Notes under the pieces: generated by a model
What the model was told of the DNA's origin: nothing
What the model saw: only the letters and a program-made list of their open reading frames with translations
Databases searched by the model: none
Made by a program: the position numbers and the translations under genes
Shown here: piece after piece, positions 7,532 through 16,800 of the stretch
How positions within the stretch are numbered: position 1 is the first letter of the stretch
How the letters are laid out: each line of letters starts with the position of its first letter
Assembly (NCBI GenBank): GCA_017527205.1
Contig: JAFXQK010000002.1
Span: 62,001-126,000, forward strand
Reading direction: 5' to 3'
Source of the DNA: Lachnospiraceae bacterium
Lineage (GTDB): Bacteria; Bacillota; Clostridia; Lachnospirales; Lachnospiraceae
DNA: 64,000 nucleotides

Positions 7532-10099
7532 ATGTTATATTGCGTGCCTGCGAAAAAGAGAACAATTGTCAAAGTGGAGCGGAGGGAGGATGCCCTCTGG
7601 TTGCAATTAGCGTGCGGAAGACAAAAGCTTGTTCCGATTTGTGATGGCATTGTGCGCGTACTGTTTACGGAGAAGGAGACCTTTTCCGACGAGGGAAAGC
7701 ACGAGACATTGGAGAGGCAGCGCGCAGAAGCCTCCATGCCGGAAGATGCAGAAAAACCAGGAGTCTTACCGTTTCCTGCATTTTCCGATTGGACCTATGA
7801 AGAGACGGAGACGGCTGTTTTTCTGCGGATGAAAAGTCTTTCCATAAGGATAGACAGGGAGAGCAATCAGTTTTGCTATTATGATGAGAAGGGAGCGCTT
7901 CTTCTTGCGGAGAGGGAGGAGCGAAGCAAGGAATTAGAGGAGATCCCCGTTTATCGAGTGGATGACACTGCAATGGAAAAGACCTATGTGGACACGCCTG
8001 ACGGACGAAAGGAGGTCGTGCGCGAGGCGGCAAAAATCCAGACGGGCACGGCCTATCACACAAGGCTTCATCTGTGCTTTGGAGAGGAAGCTCTTTATGG
8101 ATTGGGACAGCATGAGGAGGGCTATGGATCTCTTCGCGGGAAGCGTATTTACCTGCATCATGCGAATCGAAAGATCGCCATTCCCATGCTGGTTTCCACG
8201 AAGGGCTATGGAATCCTTTGTAATACTTACGCCGCTGCCATCTTTAACGATACGGAGGAGGGAACCTATCTCTACACGGAGACGGATCCTGAGATGGACT
8301 TTTTCTTCCTGTATGGCGCGGCAATCAATGTTGCCATGCAGAAAAAGGAGGAAGATTGTAACGAAATCGGAAATAAAGTGTTTTATTCTATGAAAGCATC
8401 TTCCGTGGACGGTGTGATTCGCGGCTATCGTATGCTGACGGGAAAGGCAGTTCTGCTGCCCAAGTGGGCGTATGGCTACTGGCAGTCACAGGAGCGCTAT
8501 GAGACGCAGGAGGAGATCCTCAGCATTGCCAAGGAATATCGAAGACGCGGCATCGGACTCGATTGTATTGTGTTGGATTGGTGTTCCTGGCCGGATGGAC
8601 AATGGGGCCAAAAGACCTTTGATCCGAAAAGATTTCCAAACGTTAAGGCAATGACGGATGAGCTGCATGACGAGCACGTACACTTTATGGTTTCCATCTG
8701 GCCGAACCTTACGCCGGGAACGGAAAACTACGAGGAGTTTAAGGGAAAAGGGCTGTTGCTTCCCGGGATCAATAACTATAATCCGCTGGCCCGTGAAGGT
8801 AGGGAAACCTATTGGAAGCAGGTGGAGCGGGGACTGTTTTGTCATGGCGTGGATGCCTGGTGGTGCGATAACAGTGAACCCTTTACGCCGGAGTGGAATA
8901 CGCTGATTCGGCCGGAAAGTGCCAAGAGCTATGAGGAATATTGCCGGGCGGCATCCATGCATCTTCCTGCGACAAAGACGAATGCCTATGGGTTTTATCA
9001 CGCACAGGCATTGTATGAAGGGCAGAGGGCATCTTATGACTTCTTGAACAAGGATGGGTCAATTCATGAAGGAAGGAAGCAGGAGGGCGATCAGCGGTCG
9101 GAAGGTCACGATTCCGTGGCGGAAAAGCGTGTTGTAAATCTTACAAGAAGTGGATACCTTGGGCAGCAGCGTTTTGGCGCGGTACTTTGGTCGGGAGACA
9201 TCTCCGCCTCCTGGGAGACGCTAAGACGTCAGATCGCGGCAGGCCTTAATTTCTGCGCCAGCGGACTTCCTTATTGGACGGTGGACATTGGCGCCTTCTT
9301 TGTCAAGAACGGTTTGCAGTGGTTCTGGGACGGAAAGTATGATCAGGGGCCAAAGGATCCCGCATATTGTGAGCTCTTTACGAGATGGTATCAGTGGGGA
9401 GCATTTCTTCCCATTTTCCGCGGACATGGCACGGATTTTCGCCGGGAGCTCTGGGAGTTTGACAGACCTGAAGCGCCTTTTTATCAGGCGCTGCTTCACG
9501 CCAATCAGGTGCGCTACGAGCTGCTGCCGTATATTTATTCTCTGGCAGGGCAGGCTTATCTGGAGGATGCGAGCATCATGAAGCCTCTTGCCTTTGGGTT
9601 TTCTAAGGATCGCGAAACGTGGGAGATCAAGGATCAGTATCTCTTTGGAGATGCCATGATGATTTGTCCCGTGACGGAAGCCTTTTATTTTGGCGCAGAG
9701 AAGCCGAAACGACTGGATGAAAGACGTGTGAGAAGGGTATATTTACCGGCGGGCTGTGGGTGGTATGATTATTGGACGGAAAGCTATTATGAGGGTGGTC
9801 AGTGGATTTTGGCAGACGCATCCCTCGACCGCATTCCCGTCTTTGTGAAGACAGGTTCCGTCATACCGAAGAAGCCCTTTGCGCTCTCCACCGAAGAACA
9901 GACCGGTGAACTCACCTTTAATGTATATTCTGGTCAGGACGCAACCTTCAGCCTTTACGAAGACGCTGGTGATGGGTACGGCTATGAGAAGGGCGAGTAT
10001 CAGTTTACGGAGCTGAAATGGATTGAACAAGAACAGAAATTTTTAGTAAATGGAATAGAGACATCACGGTATGTTGTTCATGTGATAAGACCCCTATAA
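7532..10099 (+). CDS. glycoside hydrolase family 31 (alpha-glucosidase/alpha-xylosidase type)
   Basis: 855-residue retaining alpha-glycosidase, no signal peptide, so it probably acts on imported oligosaccharides. The N-terminal beta-sandwich includes ALYGLGQHEEGYGSL. The catalytic barrel has WDWCSWP-type sugar contacts (VLDWCSWPDGQWG), the nucleophile Asp446 in WWCDNSEPF, and the likely acid/base Asp556 in LWSGDISASW, followed by GLPYWTVDIGAFF. Between the two Asp residues is a variable hydrophilic insertion (GRKQEGDQRSEGHDSV). C-terminal beta domains end near 855. Specificity between alpha-glucoside and alpha-xyloside is not decidable here. AAGGAG at about 7521-7526 marks the start. The nine-base gap after the kinase implies cotranscription, so the two-component system may respond to a sugar or cell state linked to its use. 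Confidence 0.93.
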   Translation: MLYCVPAKKRTIVKVERREDALWLQLACGRQKLVPICDGIVRVLFTEKETFSDEGKHETLERQRAEASMPEDAEKPGVLPFPAFSDWTYEETETAVFLRMKSLSIRIDRESNQFCYYDEKGALLLAEREERSKELEEIPVYRVDDTAMEKTYVDTPDGRKEVVREAAKIQTGTAYHTRLHLCFGEEALYGLGQHEEGYGSLRGKRIYLHHANRKIAIPMLVSTKGYGILCNTYAAAIFNDTEEGTYLYTETDPEMDFFFLYGAAINVAMQKKEEDCNEIGNKVFYSMKASSVDGVIRGYRMLTGKAVLLPKWAYGYWQSQERYETQEEILSIAKEYRRRGIGLDCIVLDWCSWPDGQWGQKTFDPKRFPNVKAMTDELHDEHVHFMVSIWPNLTPGTENYEEFKGKGLLLPGINNYNPLAREGRETYWKQVERGLFCHGVDAWWCDNSEPFTPEWNTLIRPESAKSYEEYCRAASMHLPATKTNAYGFYHAQALYEGQRASYDFLNKDGSIHEGRKQEGDQRSEGHDSVAEKRVVNLTRSGYLGQQRFGAVLWSGDISASWETLRRQIAAGLNFCASGLPYWTVDIGAFFVKNGLQWFWDGKYDQGPKDPAYCELFTRWYQWGAFLPIFRGHGTDFRRELWEFDRPEAPFYQALLHANQVRYELLPYIYSLAGQAYLEDASIMKPLAFGFSKDRETWEIKDQYLFGDAMMICPVTEAFYFGAEKPKRLDERRVRRVYLPAGCGWYDYWTESYYEGGQWILADASLDRIPVFVKTGSVIPKKPFALSTEEQTGELTFNVYSGQDATFSLYEDAGDGYGYEKGEYQFTELKWIEQEQKFLVNGIETSRYVVHVIRPL

Positions 10100-10105
10100 T
10101 CTAAT

Positions 10106-10141
10106 GCCTCGAGGGGAAGAATGGGAGCTCGCCCCGAGGGC
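10106..10141. terminator. possible hairpin between convergent GH31 and regulator genes
   Basis: CCTC (107-110 of 10.1 kb) plus GGGG (10113-10116) pair with CCCC (10132-10135) plus GAGG (10136-10139) across a 15-base loop, with a two-base bulge. There is no clear T run on either side, so it is a weak or factor-dependent terminator at best. Confidence 0.3.
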
Positions 10142-10156
10142 TTCAGTATTCCAATC

Positions 10157-10777
10157 TTACTTAATCACGATCCCGAGACTCCTGGCCATGGCGGCGAGCT
10201 CCGTTCGCGTGTGCATGCCTGTTTTTTCCAGCATGTTTTGCACGTGATACTTGACGGTGCTGGCTTCGATGCCCAGCCGCTCACCGATTTCCGCATTGCT
10301 GTCACCAGAAATGAGCTCCCGCAAAATGTCGAGCTCTCGCTTTGTAAAATCATGATTATTTGTACAGCCGATCTGAACGAGAGGCGTGGCATTCGGGTAG
10401 ATTTTTTCACCCGACATGGTACGCGCCATCACCGTTAGGATCGGCTCCTTTTGTGCCTCTTTATACCAAAAACTGTCCACGCCAATGCGACGTGCGCGGT
10501 CAAGCCACGAATCCTCAGGCATGCTGGTCACGATGATAATCTTAATTTCAGGATATGCCTTTTTTATTTCCTCCGCGGCATCGAGACCGCTGCTGCCAAG
10601 CTCCGTCATGACGTCCATCAGGATCAGATCAATCCCGCCATTTCTGCAAAAATCGATGGCCAGAGATGCGTTGGAGATGGAGGCAACGAGAGAAAAGCGC
10701 GGGTCTGACCGCACAAAGATTTCAAAGAGCTGACGAGGCATTTCCTGATCTTCAACAATTAAAACATTCGTTGCCAT
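10157..10777 (-). CDS. NarL/FixJ-family response regulator
   Basis: 206-residue regulator. The receiver domain begins NVLIVEDQEMPRQ, with phosphoacceptor Asp55 in LILMDVMTELGSSG, Thr/Ser in IIVTSMPEDSW, and a Lys in WYKEAQ. The C-terminal LuxR-type HTH (about 145-205) reads FTKRELDILRELISGDSNAE, then IGERLGIEASTVKYHVQNML. Its start lies 26 bases inside the 3' end of the kinase gene, so the last two genes of this operon overlap. The upstream kinase is of the DesK/NarX class that normally phosphorylates NarL-type partners. The divergent giant surface-protein gene is an obvious candidate target. Confidence 0.94.
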   Translation of the reverse strand: MATNVLIVEDQEMPRQLFEIFVRSDPRFSLVASISNASLAIDFCRNGGIDLILMDVMTELGSSGLDAAEEIKKAYPEIKIIIVTSMPEDSWLDRARRIGVDSFWYKEAQKEPILTVMARTMSGEKIYPNATPLVQIGCTNNHDFTKRELDILRELISGDSNAEIGERLGIEASTVKYHVQNMLEKTGMHTRTELAAMARSLGIVIK

Positions 10778-12029
10778 AATGATTTTCTCCTTCCGGAATC
10801 TGGATCATCAATTTAAACTCGGGTTCTGTCTGTATCTGCATGTGACCGCCGCTCTTTTTCAGGCGTTCCCTTAAGTTGAGAAGTCCGCCGGTTTCCTGGA
10901 TGGGGCTTACGGCCTTCCTTCCGTCATTTGTGAATGTGGCGCGGAGGGCGTTTTTGCTTTCTTCCACGTCAATCCTAAGAAAGGTTGCATGCGCATGCTT
11001 GGTAGCATTGATCATGGCTTCCCGAGTTGCGGATAAAAAGAGGGATAAGACGGCAGAATCCGAGGTTTGAGGTATGGAGTTCCAGCGCAGCTTGATGCCA
11101 ATGACCTGGGCAAGCGTATTCAGGTCCGTCACGACGTGATTGCTCTTTTGCGTATCGGCTTCCTTGCAAAGCATCAGAGCCTGACCCTGCCACATCTGGA
11201 GAATGCCTTTGCGTTCGTCATCCGTCGCACTTTCTTGCATGGCTTTTTTCGTCGCAAGGATCATGCGATTCATGCCATCGTGAATGTTCACCTTCGCTTG
11301 CAGGATCTCCTCCTCACGTACGGTGTCAGCGATGGTCTCCCCATAGGCCTTGATGCCCTCCTGCAGACGCCTTGCGCGTTCGTTGTCGACGCGAAGCTGT
11401 TCGTTTTTTTGGTAAGCGAGTGTGACGTCGTCCGCGATCAATTCATGTAAAAACACGCCGTCAAAGGGGATCATGCGGTGCCTGAAGGAAACGGCCGTTC
11501 CATCAGGAAGCACAAAGACCGGCTTAGATTTCGATGCCTCATAAAGGGCGGCACCGTTTTGTAGAGGCTCTTTTAGGAGAGCAAGGCAAATATTCTTCAT
11601 GCGGTGGTTTGACAAAATGCAACGGTTGTCCTCCAGATAATAACAGACACCCGCAGGAAGCTCATCAATGCTTTCTTTGATCGAAGCGGAGGTAACGTGA
11701 GTTTTCCCCCATAGAAGTACGCTGCGATAGCTGATGACGCATAGCGTCGAAACGGCTAAAAGACAGAAAACATAAACCTCAAAGGGCCATTGTAAAAGCT
11801 TTTGCGCAAAGCCATTCGTGGTTCCGTGGACGCGAAGCTGCGTGCCTTCCATGCAAACATGAATGATAAAAAAGCATAGGGTCGCACAGACGGAAGAAAG
11901 AAAAAAGGCGCGGTGACGGTGCTGCCGCCAAAGCAGGAATTCATTTGCAATGCTTCCAAGACAGGTTAACTGTGCCCAAAAGCAGAGAAGATTTTGGATT
12001 GGTACGGAGATCGAAAGGAGTGAATTCAT
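10752..12029 (-). CDS. DesK/NarX-type sensor histidine kinase
   Basis: 425 residues. Three to four hydrophobic spans lie between about 8 and 105. A PAS-like stretch around 120-205 (IDELPAGVCYYLEDNRCILS) follows, then a coiled linker and a HisKA_3-like dimerisation helix with His250 in KVNIHDGMNRMI. The ATPase domain has the N box EAMINATKHAHAT and the G box ETGGLLNLRERLKKSGG, typical of the DesK class; the usual D box is not obvious. The start ATG overlaps the stop of the upstream 7TM gene by four bases (ATGA), and its 3' end overlaps the regulator gene. The set is therefore one translationally coupled unit. Confidence 0.88.
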   Translation of the reverse strand: MNSLLSISVPIQNLLCFWAQLTCLGSIANEFLLWRQHRHRAFFLSSVCATLCFFIIHVCMEGTQLRVHGTTNGFAQKLLQWPFEVYVFCLLAVSTLCVISYRSVLLWGKTHVTSASIKESIDELPAGVCYYLEDNRCILSNHRMKNICLALLKEPLQNGAALYEASKSKPVFVLPDGTAVSFRHRMIPFDGVFLHELIADDVTLAYQKNEQLRVDNERARRLQEGIKAYGETIADTVREEEILQAKVNIHDGMNRMILATKKAMQESATDDERKGILQMWQGQALMLCKEADTQKSNHVVTDLNTLAQVIGIKLRWNSIPQTSDSAVLSLFLSATREAMINATKHAHATFLRIDVEESKNALRATFTNDGRKAVSPIQETGGLLNLRERLKKSGGHMQIQTEPEFKLMIQIPEGENHYGNECFNC

Positions 12030-13645
12030 GTGGGCTCACCTGCCTTTCCAAAGGGAATGCTCACGTAGGTTGTCCCTTCCTCTTCTGATAGCGTAGCATT
12101 ACAATCCGCAGGAAGAAGAATTCGTCCGCCCTCCAAAACCAGTTTGATTTCCTGCACGTTCATGATGACCTGCAGGCCCTGAAGCGTCGGCAATGCCTGC
12201 TCCAAAAGCGCTTGAAAAAGGGAATAGGCGTTCAATAAGGAATTCGTGGAAATGCTCCCTTGAAAAGAACTGAATCCTTCTGTGGGAATGCCTAGCTCGC
12301 GAACTGCCTTAAGTGATTCCGAGATGGCAAGCCATAGCTCGCCTGCCTCCATTTCTTTGTGATCCTTAGCAAGGAGAAAGAGATTGGCATAGCGTTTGAT
12401 ATAGGTCGCCAAAAGACAGACCATCTGCATGTTCGCATGGAATTCCTCAGCTGTTTGCCCGGTACTTGCACTTAGCATGGCGATTTTTTGTGATTGTGGT
12501 AAAACGCATGTCGCAAGCTCATCGTAGGTTTTCGTCTGTGTCTCGATCTGAGCGCGTTTTTGCTTTAATTCATTTTCTAATCGCAACAGCTCAGATTCTT
12601 CAGCCAGTCTTTCGGCAACCTCCTTTAGCTCTGCGTTGATCCGATTCAGTTCGGTTTCGTCTCCCTGCCAGTAAACGTAACCGCCGGAAACCTCCTTGCG
12701 GTGAAGCCGCGTGTTAGGGTTAAGGAAGATGCTTCCTTTGGCTGACATTTGTTCCCGTGAAAGCTCTGCAGCATTGGAGCTTTTGTAGAGAATCTGATAA
12801 TCCTTATCCGCGATCTGTGCACCGAGGCTTGAAAGCGTAAAAAGCTTTCGATATTCTGCATTGGAAGGGATCAGCCCAACGCAAAGAAGGCTGAGCCAGA
12901 TGCCTGCCGTAACAAAGCAGACCGTTTCAGGAAATTCACCGAAGTAGTGGCCATTGATGCGTGGCCACAGTCCGGCAGCATAGAGGGAAAGGTATACGGC
13001 ACCAAACGCCGTGGGAAGCGCCGGAATCCAGATGAGACGACGGCTGGAGGAAAGCTTGCATCTGTGATACAGAATGTAAAACGTTCCGAGGATCAGCAGA
13101 AAAATCCATAGGTAAGCAAGCCAAAAGACAGGACCTCTGCCATAATCAGAGTCCCAGCCTTCGAATCCGGGATGAAAATGAAAGGCCAGCTGGTGAAGGT
13201 CATTCGTTGCAAATAACAAGATGAAAAGGGTGGTGACGCCGATGGAAAGACGCGTCAGCCAGGGACGCAGGTTCCAGTGCTCGCGTCCGACGGAAAGCGC
13301 CGCGAACAGTGAGAGCAAAGGGATCAGCATTGCAGGGACATAATAGAGATACCAGATGGTACGCGCGATGGGCTCCGTCTCCGTAAAGGCAATATATTTC
13401 GCACCGCGCAGTGCGACCCAAACCGTGATCAGTTCGCCGATGTCTACGAGAAATCTGCGCGTGGCGTGATCGATCACGTGATCCGCAAAATAAAGAAGAA
13501 GTGCCACGGAAACTGCCATCAAAAAAAAGGTTGAACTGTAGCGAAGCAAAAAAACGTCCGGGGCAAATAACGAGATGAAGGCGGAAATGCAATAAAGAAT
13601 GACAAGCTGCAAAAGCAGCAGAAGCATTTTTTTGACTGTCGTCAT
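12026..13645 (-). CDS. 7TM sensor protein with degenerate histidine-kinase-like C-terminus
   Basis: 539 residues. Seven or eight hydrophobic spans fill residues 1-255, in the style of the HisKA_7TM sensor region: NDLHQLAF, then YGRGPVFWLAYLW. A PAS-like part follows (LGAQIADKDYQILYKSS), then a long coiled coil (about 310-365, ELKEVAERLAEESELLRLEN). The position where a kinase has its phosphoacceptor reads LPQSQKIAML, with no His. The C-terminal 130 residues lack N and G boxes. It is therefore probably a sensor pseudokinase passing its signal to the true kinase encoded next. The ATG at 13645 has GGAGG at about 13656-13660; in-frame sequence upstream of it lies in the promoter region. First gene of the operon. 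Confidence 0.78.
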   Translation of the reverse strand: MTTVKKMLLLLLQLVILYCISAFISLFAPDVFLLRYSSTFFLMAVSVALLLYFADHVIDHATRRFLVDIGELITVWVALRGAKYIAFTETEPIARTIWYLYYVPAMLIPLLSLFAALSVGREHWNLRPWLTRLSIGVTTLFILLFATNDLHQLAFHFHPGFEGWDSDYGRGPVFWLAYLWIFLLILGTFYILYHRCKLSSSRRLIWIPALPTAFGAVYLSLYAAGLWPRINGHYFGEFPETVCFVTAGIWLSLLCVGLIPSNAEYRKLFTLSSLGAQIADKDYQILYKSSNAAELSREQMSAKGSIFLNPNTRLHRKEVSGGYVYWQGDETELNRINAELKEVAERLAEESELLRLENELKQKRAQIETQTKTYDELATCVLPQSQKIAMLSASTGQTAEEFHANMQMVCLLATYIKRYANLFLLAKDHKEMEAGELWLAISESLKAVRELGIPTEGFSSFQGSISTNSLLNAYSLFQALLEQALPTLQGLQVIMNVQEIKLVLEGGRILLPADCNATLSEEEGTTYVSIPFGKAGEPT

Positions 13646-13678
13646 GATGGCTTTCCCTCCTCCCAGAAACTTAAGTAT

Positions 13679-13707
13679 ATTGTAACTCACGAAAAAAGGT
13701 TTTACAA
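13679..13707 (-). promoter_or_regulatory. promoter of the three-gene signalling operon
   Basis: On the minus strand TTGTAA (13702-13707), 17 bases, TACAAT (13679-13684), then about 33 bases to the ATG at 13645. Near-consensus sigma-A spacing and sequence. Confidence 0.65.
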
Positions 13708-13727
13708 GATGATTAGAAAATGGTTTT

Positions 13728-13745
13728 CCCCGCCATTTGGCGGGG
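13728..13745. promoter_or_regulatory. GC palindrome between divergent operons
   Basis: CCCCGCC (13728-13734), ATTT, GGCGGGG (13739-13745): a perfect 7-bp palindrome in an otherwise AT-rich gap. It lies 20 bases upstream of the signalling-operon promoter and about 80 bases before the surface-protein start. No plus-strand gene ends nearby, so it is not a terminator for one; an operator is the likelier reading. Confidence 0.4.
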
Positions 13746-13825
13746 GACATTTTTCGGGAAAAAGAGTAGAATTTCTTTATGATGCGGTTATTTTTGCAAT
13801 TCTTAGGAGAAGTGGGGGAAAAGAC

Positions 13826-16800
13826 GTGAAAATGACAAAAAAACAAAGAATGGTAAATCGATTTTGGGCATGGCTTTTGACATTGGTCATGATCCTTGGG
13901 CTAGTGCCCATCGAGGGTCTTACCGCGCGTGCAGAGGGATTCATTGTGGTCGGTCCGGGCGGGGATGACGGAGAGACAAAGTTTGAGCTGGTGGAAACGC
14001 TGGATGATTTGCAGGATGGTGATACCTGCGTTCTCATGGGGCGCGACCTCGCTACAAGCTCCTGGTACGTGCTGACGAGCAGCGGCGACGTGATGCAGGC
14101 AACCTATGAAGACGGGGAGATTTCGATCATAACGCCGGAGGGCATGGACATCCTTCCAGACTTGGCCAGGATGACCGTGGAAAGCATGACGGTCATCAAC
14201 GGTAGCGCACAGATTGAAGGTGGCTTCGATTATGCCACCCTGTATTTGGAGCTTGGAGAGGGAACGGGCTGGTTTTTATGCGAGAGTGAGATGTCCGTTA
14301 CCTGGAGATCGAGTGAATACGAACTGACTGCAGGTGTAGATGCCAATGGCGTTTACCTCGGTAACATTTACATGAGTTATACCGAGGGAGATCCCTCATC
14401 CTTAGAGGCTTATAATGAGCCGTGGTTGGTTAACAGGGAGGTTTGTTACGAAGGTACGGCTGATGAGTACATAGAATATCGTATAGGCCTTCCTTGGTCT
14501 GAAACTGTGGATGATTGGAGCAATCCGACGGCCTATCTTTATAAGATTCCCAGCGAGACACAGCAGGTAAATCCCCCTGCCGCGCCCGCAAATTTCCAGA
14601 CAGAAGCGGATAACGAACTTGGCGCAAAGCTTTCATGGGAGGCTTCTGAAGGGGCAACGGCCTATGTTGTCTATTGTAACGATGTCGTTCTTGCGACGAC
14701 GGAAGAATTGGAATATCAGGACAGTGATCTGACGGCTGGGAATGCTTATTCATACGCGGTTTCCGCAAAGAATCGGGGCGGCGAGTCTGATAAGACGGCG
14801 GCAATCTCCGTAACGGCGACGCTTGCCGTGCCTCCGATGCCTACGAACCTGACGGTGACGCCCGGACTGCGCGGAACGCTCGACATGAGCTTAAGCTGGA
14901 GTGCGCCCGAACCATTGCGCAAAACGACGGGCTATCACGTGTATAGGGATGGGGTACGCATTACCGAGAGCCCGATCACGGAGACCACTTACGTTGATCA
15001 GGCAGAGTATGCAGGGCAGAACCTGACCTATGCCGTGACAGCGGTAAACGCCAGCGGAGAATCAGAAAAGACAAGTGAAGTTGGCGCGAAGGCACCGTCC
15101 GTATTACCTCCTTCCTGCGATGTTACGGTAAGCCTAAATCTTCCGAATGCAGGATTTGCAAAAGCATTTCTTTCGAAGAGCGGTTGCGTGCAGCTGCGCG
15201 GCGAGAGATCCTATTCTCTGCCCATCACGCAGGATGGCGATGCTGGAACCTACGAGTTTTCGGATGTCTTAGAGGATACCTATGAACTGGCACTTGTGAT
15301 CAGCGGAAAGGTCGTTTATTCACAACCTAGCGCGCTTACCGTGACGAGCGGCGAAGCCAATGCCATTAGTGCGGATCTAAGCACCGTAACGAATGGCTTC
15401 CACGGCATGGTTCGCATCAAACAGCCTGGCATTGTCAGCAGTTATCATTTGAAGAACAATGGCTATGGCTGGTCAGTAAATGAAGAAGGGTATCTTGTGG
15501 ATCCCAATGGCAATACGGCCTTTTGGTGGAGTGGTGAGAGGGTATTTGTCAAAGGGACCGAGTACGTTTACAAGGCAGAGGAGGATAAGTGCTATCAGCT
15601 TCTGGATCAGGTGGGCGTAGATCTTTCAAAGGTGACGACGGGATTGACCTATCAGCTTCCCGTGGGCGCGCAGGAGGATCTGGTTGTGGTTCACGTTGCC
15701 TTGACGGCAGCAGGGGTGGACCTGAACCAGTTTTACGTGATGACGAATATTTGGCAGAATGGCATGGCTAAGGGACATGGTAGCCTGTATCTAGACCATG
15801 AAGGTAAGGCAGTATTGCTTCTTCCGGCAGGGTCAGGTTATGAGGTCTCTTTGCGCGTTCTTAAAACCGAGAAGGATGGCGTGATAATTCCTGAAAAAAT
15901 GATCGAAAGAAGAGGTGTGACAAACGGGGATACCATTTCTGAGAGTCTTATTGCTGATTTGCAAACTGTTACCATAGATTTTTCTGACAGTTTGGCGGAA
16001 CTTCCTGCAGGCGTTAGTCTTGAAGGAATATCTGTATCGGTTTATTCCTCGGCAACGCTGAGGGAGGCGCCGACGGTTGTGTATTTGGATTCACAGGGCA
16101 AGGCAAGTGCTCGCATGATTGGAGATGCTTCGGATACTTATGTGGCTCATGTTCAATCTAGGAATTTGTCAGATGTTTGTACCGTGAATTCTGCTTACTA
16201 TTCACTGGAGGGGACACGGTTAAAAGGAAAGTTAAATCTAACCGTTTTATCGCAGAAGGTGTATAAACCTGTATTTCAAATTCAAAATGGTGCTGACATG
16301 AATGGCGTGAAGATTCATTTTAATGTTGACGGACAAACCTATGAAGAAATCTTAATAGATACGGATGGCGACGGAAAGAGTGACAATGCGTTCGAGTTTA
16401 GCGGATATGAAGTAAAGTGGAAAGTGAGAGAGCAGCTTTTGCCGAAAAAATACCATCTTGCTGCTGCAAATGGAAGCCTCAATGATTTGGATGACGAAAT
16501 GATTTATGCTATATCGTTAAGAACATATAAGACGATAAAAATTTTACTTCCGAATGATGGAGACGACTATTCCATTTTGGTTTATAATTCAGTATCTCAA
16601 AAGTATAGTGAATACGAAAAAAACACTATAACGGCAGATGAGTCTTTTACCATTGAATACATACCTTCAAGCACTTCTGCGGGAACAGCAGATGATAACC
16701 AGAACATGGTTGTTATGGTAATGCCAAAATCAGTTGTCATAGTAAATCGTGAATTGAAAATGAAGGAATGGGAGAACTTGTTTCCTAAACTCGTTAAAAG

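Noticed and set aside
10752..10777. Frameshift joining the DesK-type kinase and NarL-type regulator into one hybrid protein
   Set aside because: The 26-base overlap leaves both proteins complete with normal termini, so it is ordinary gene overlap.
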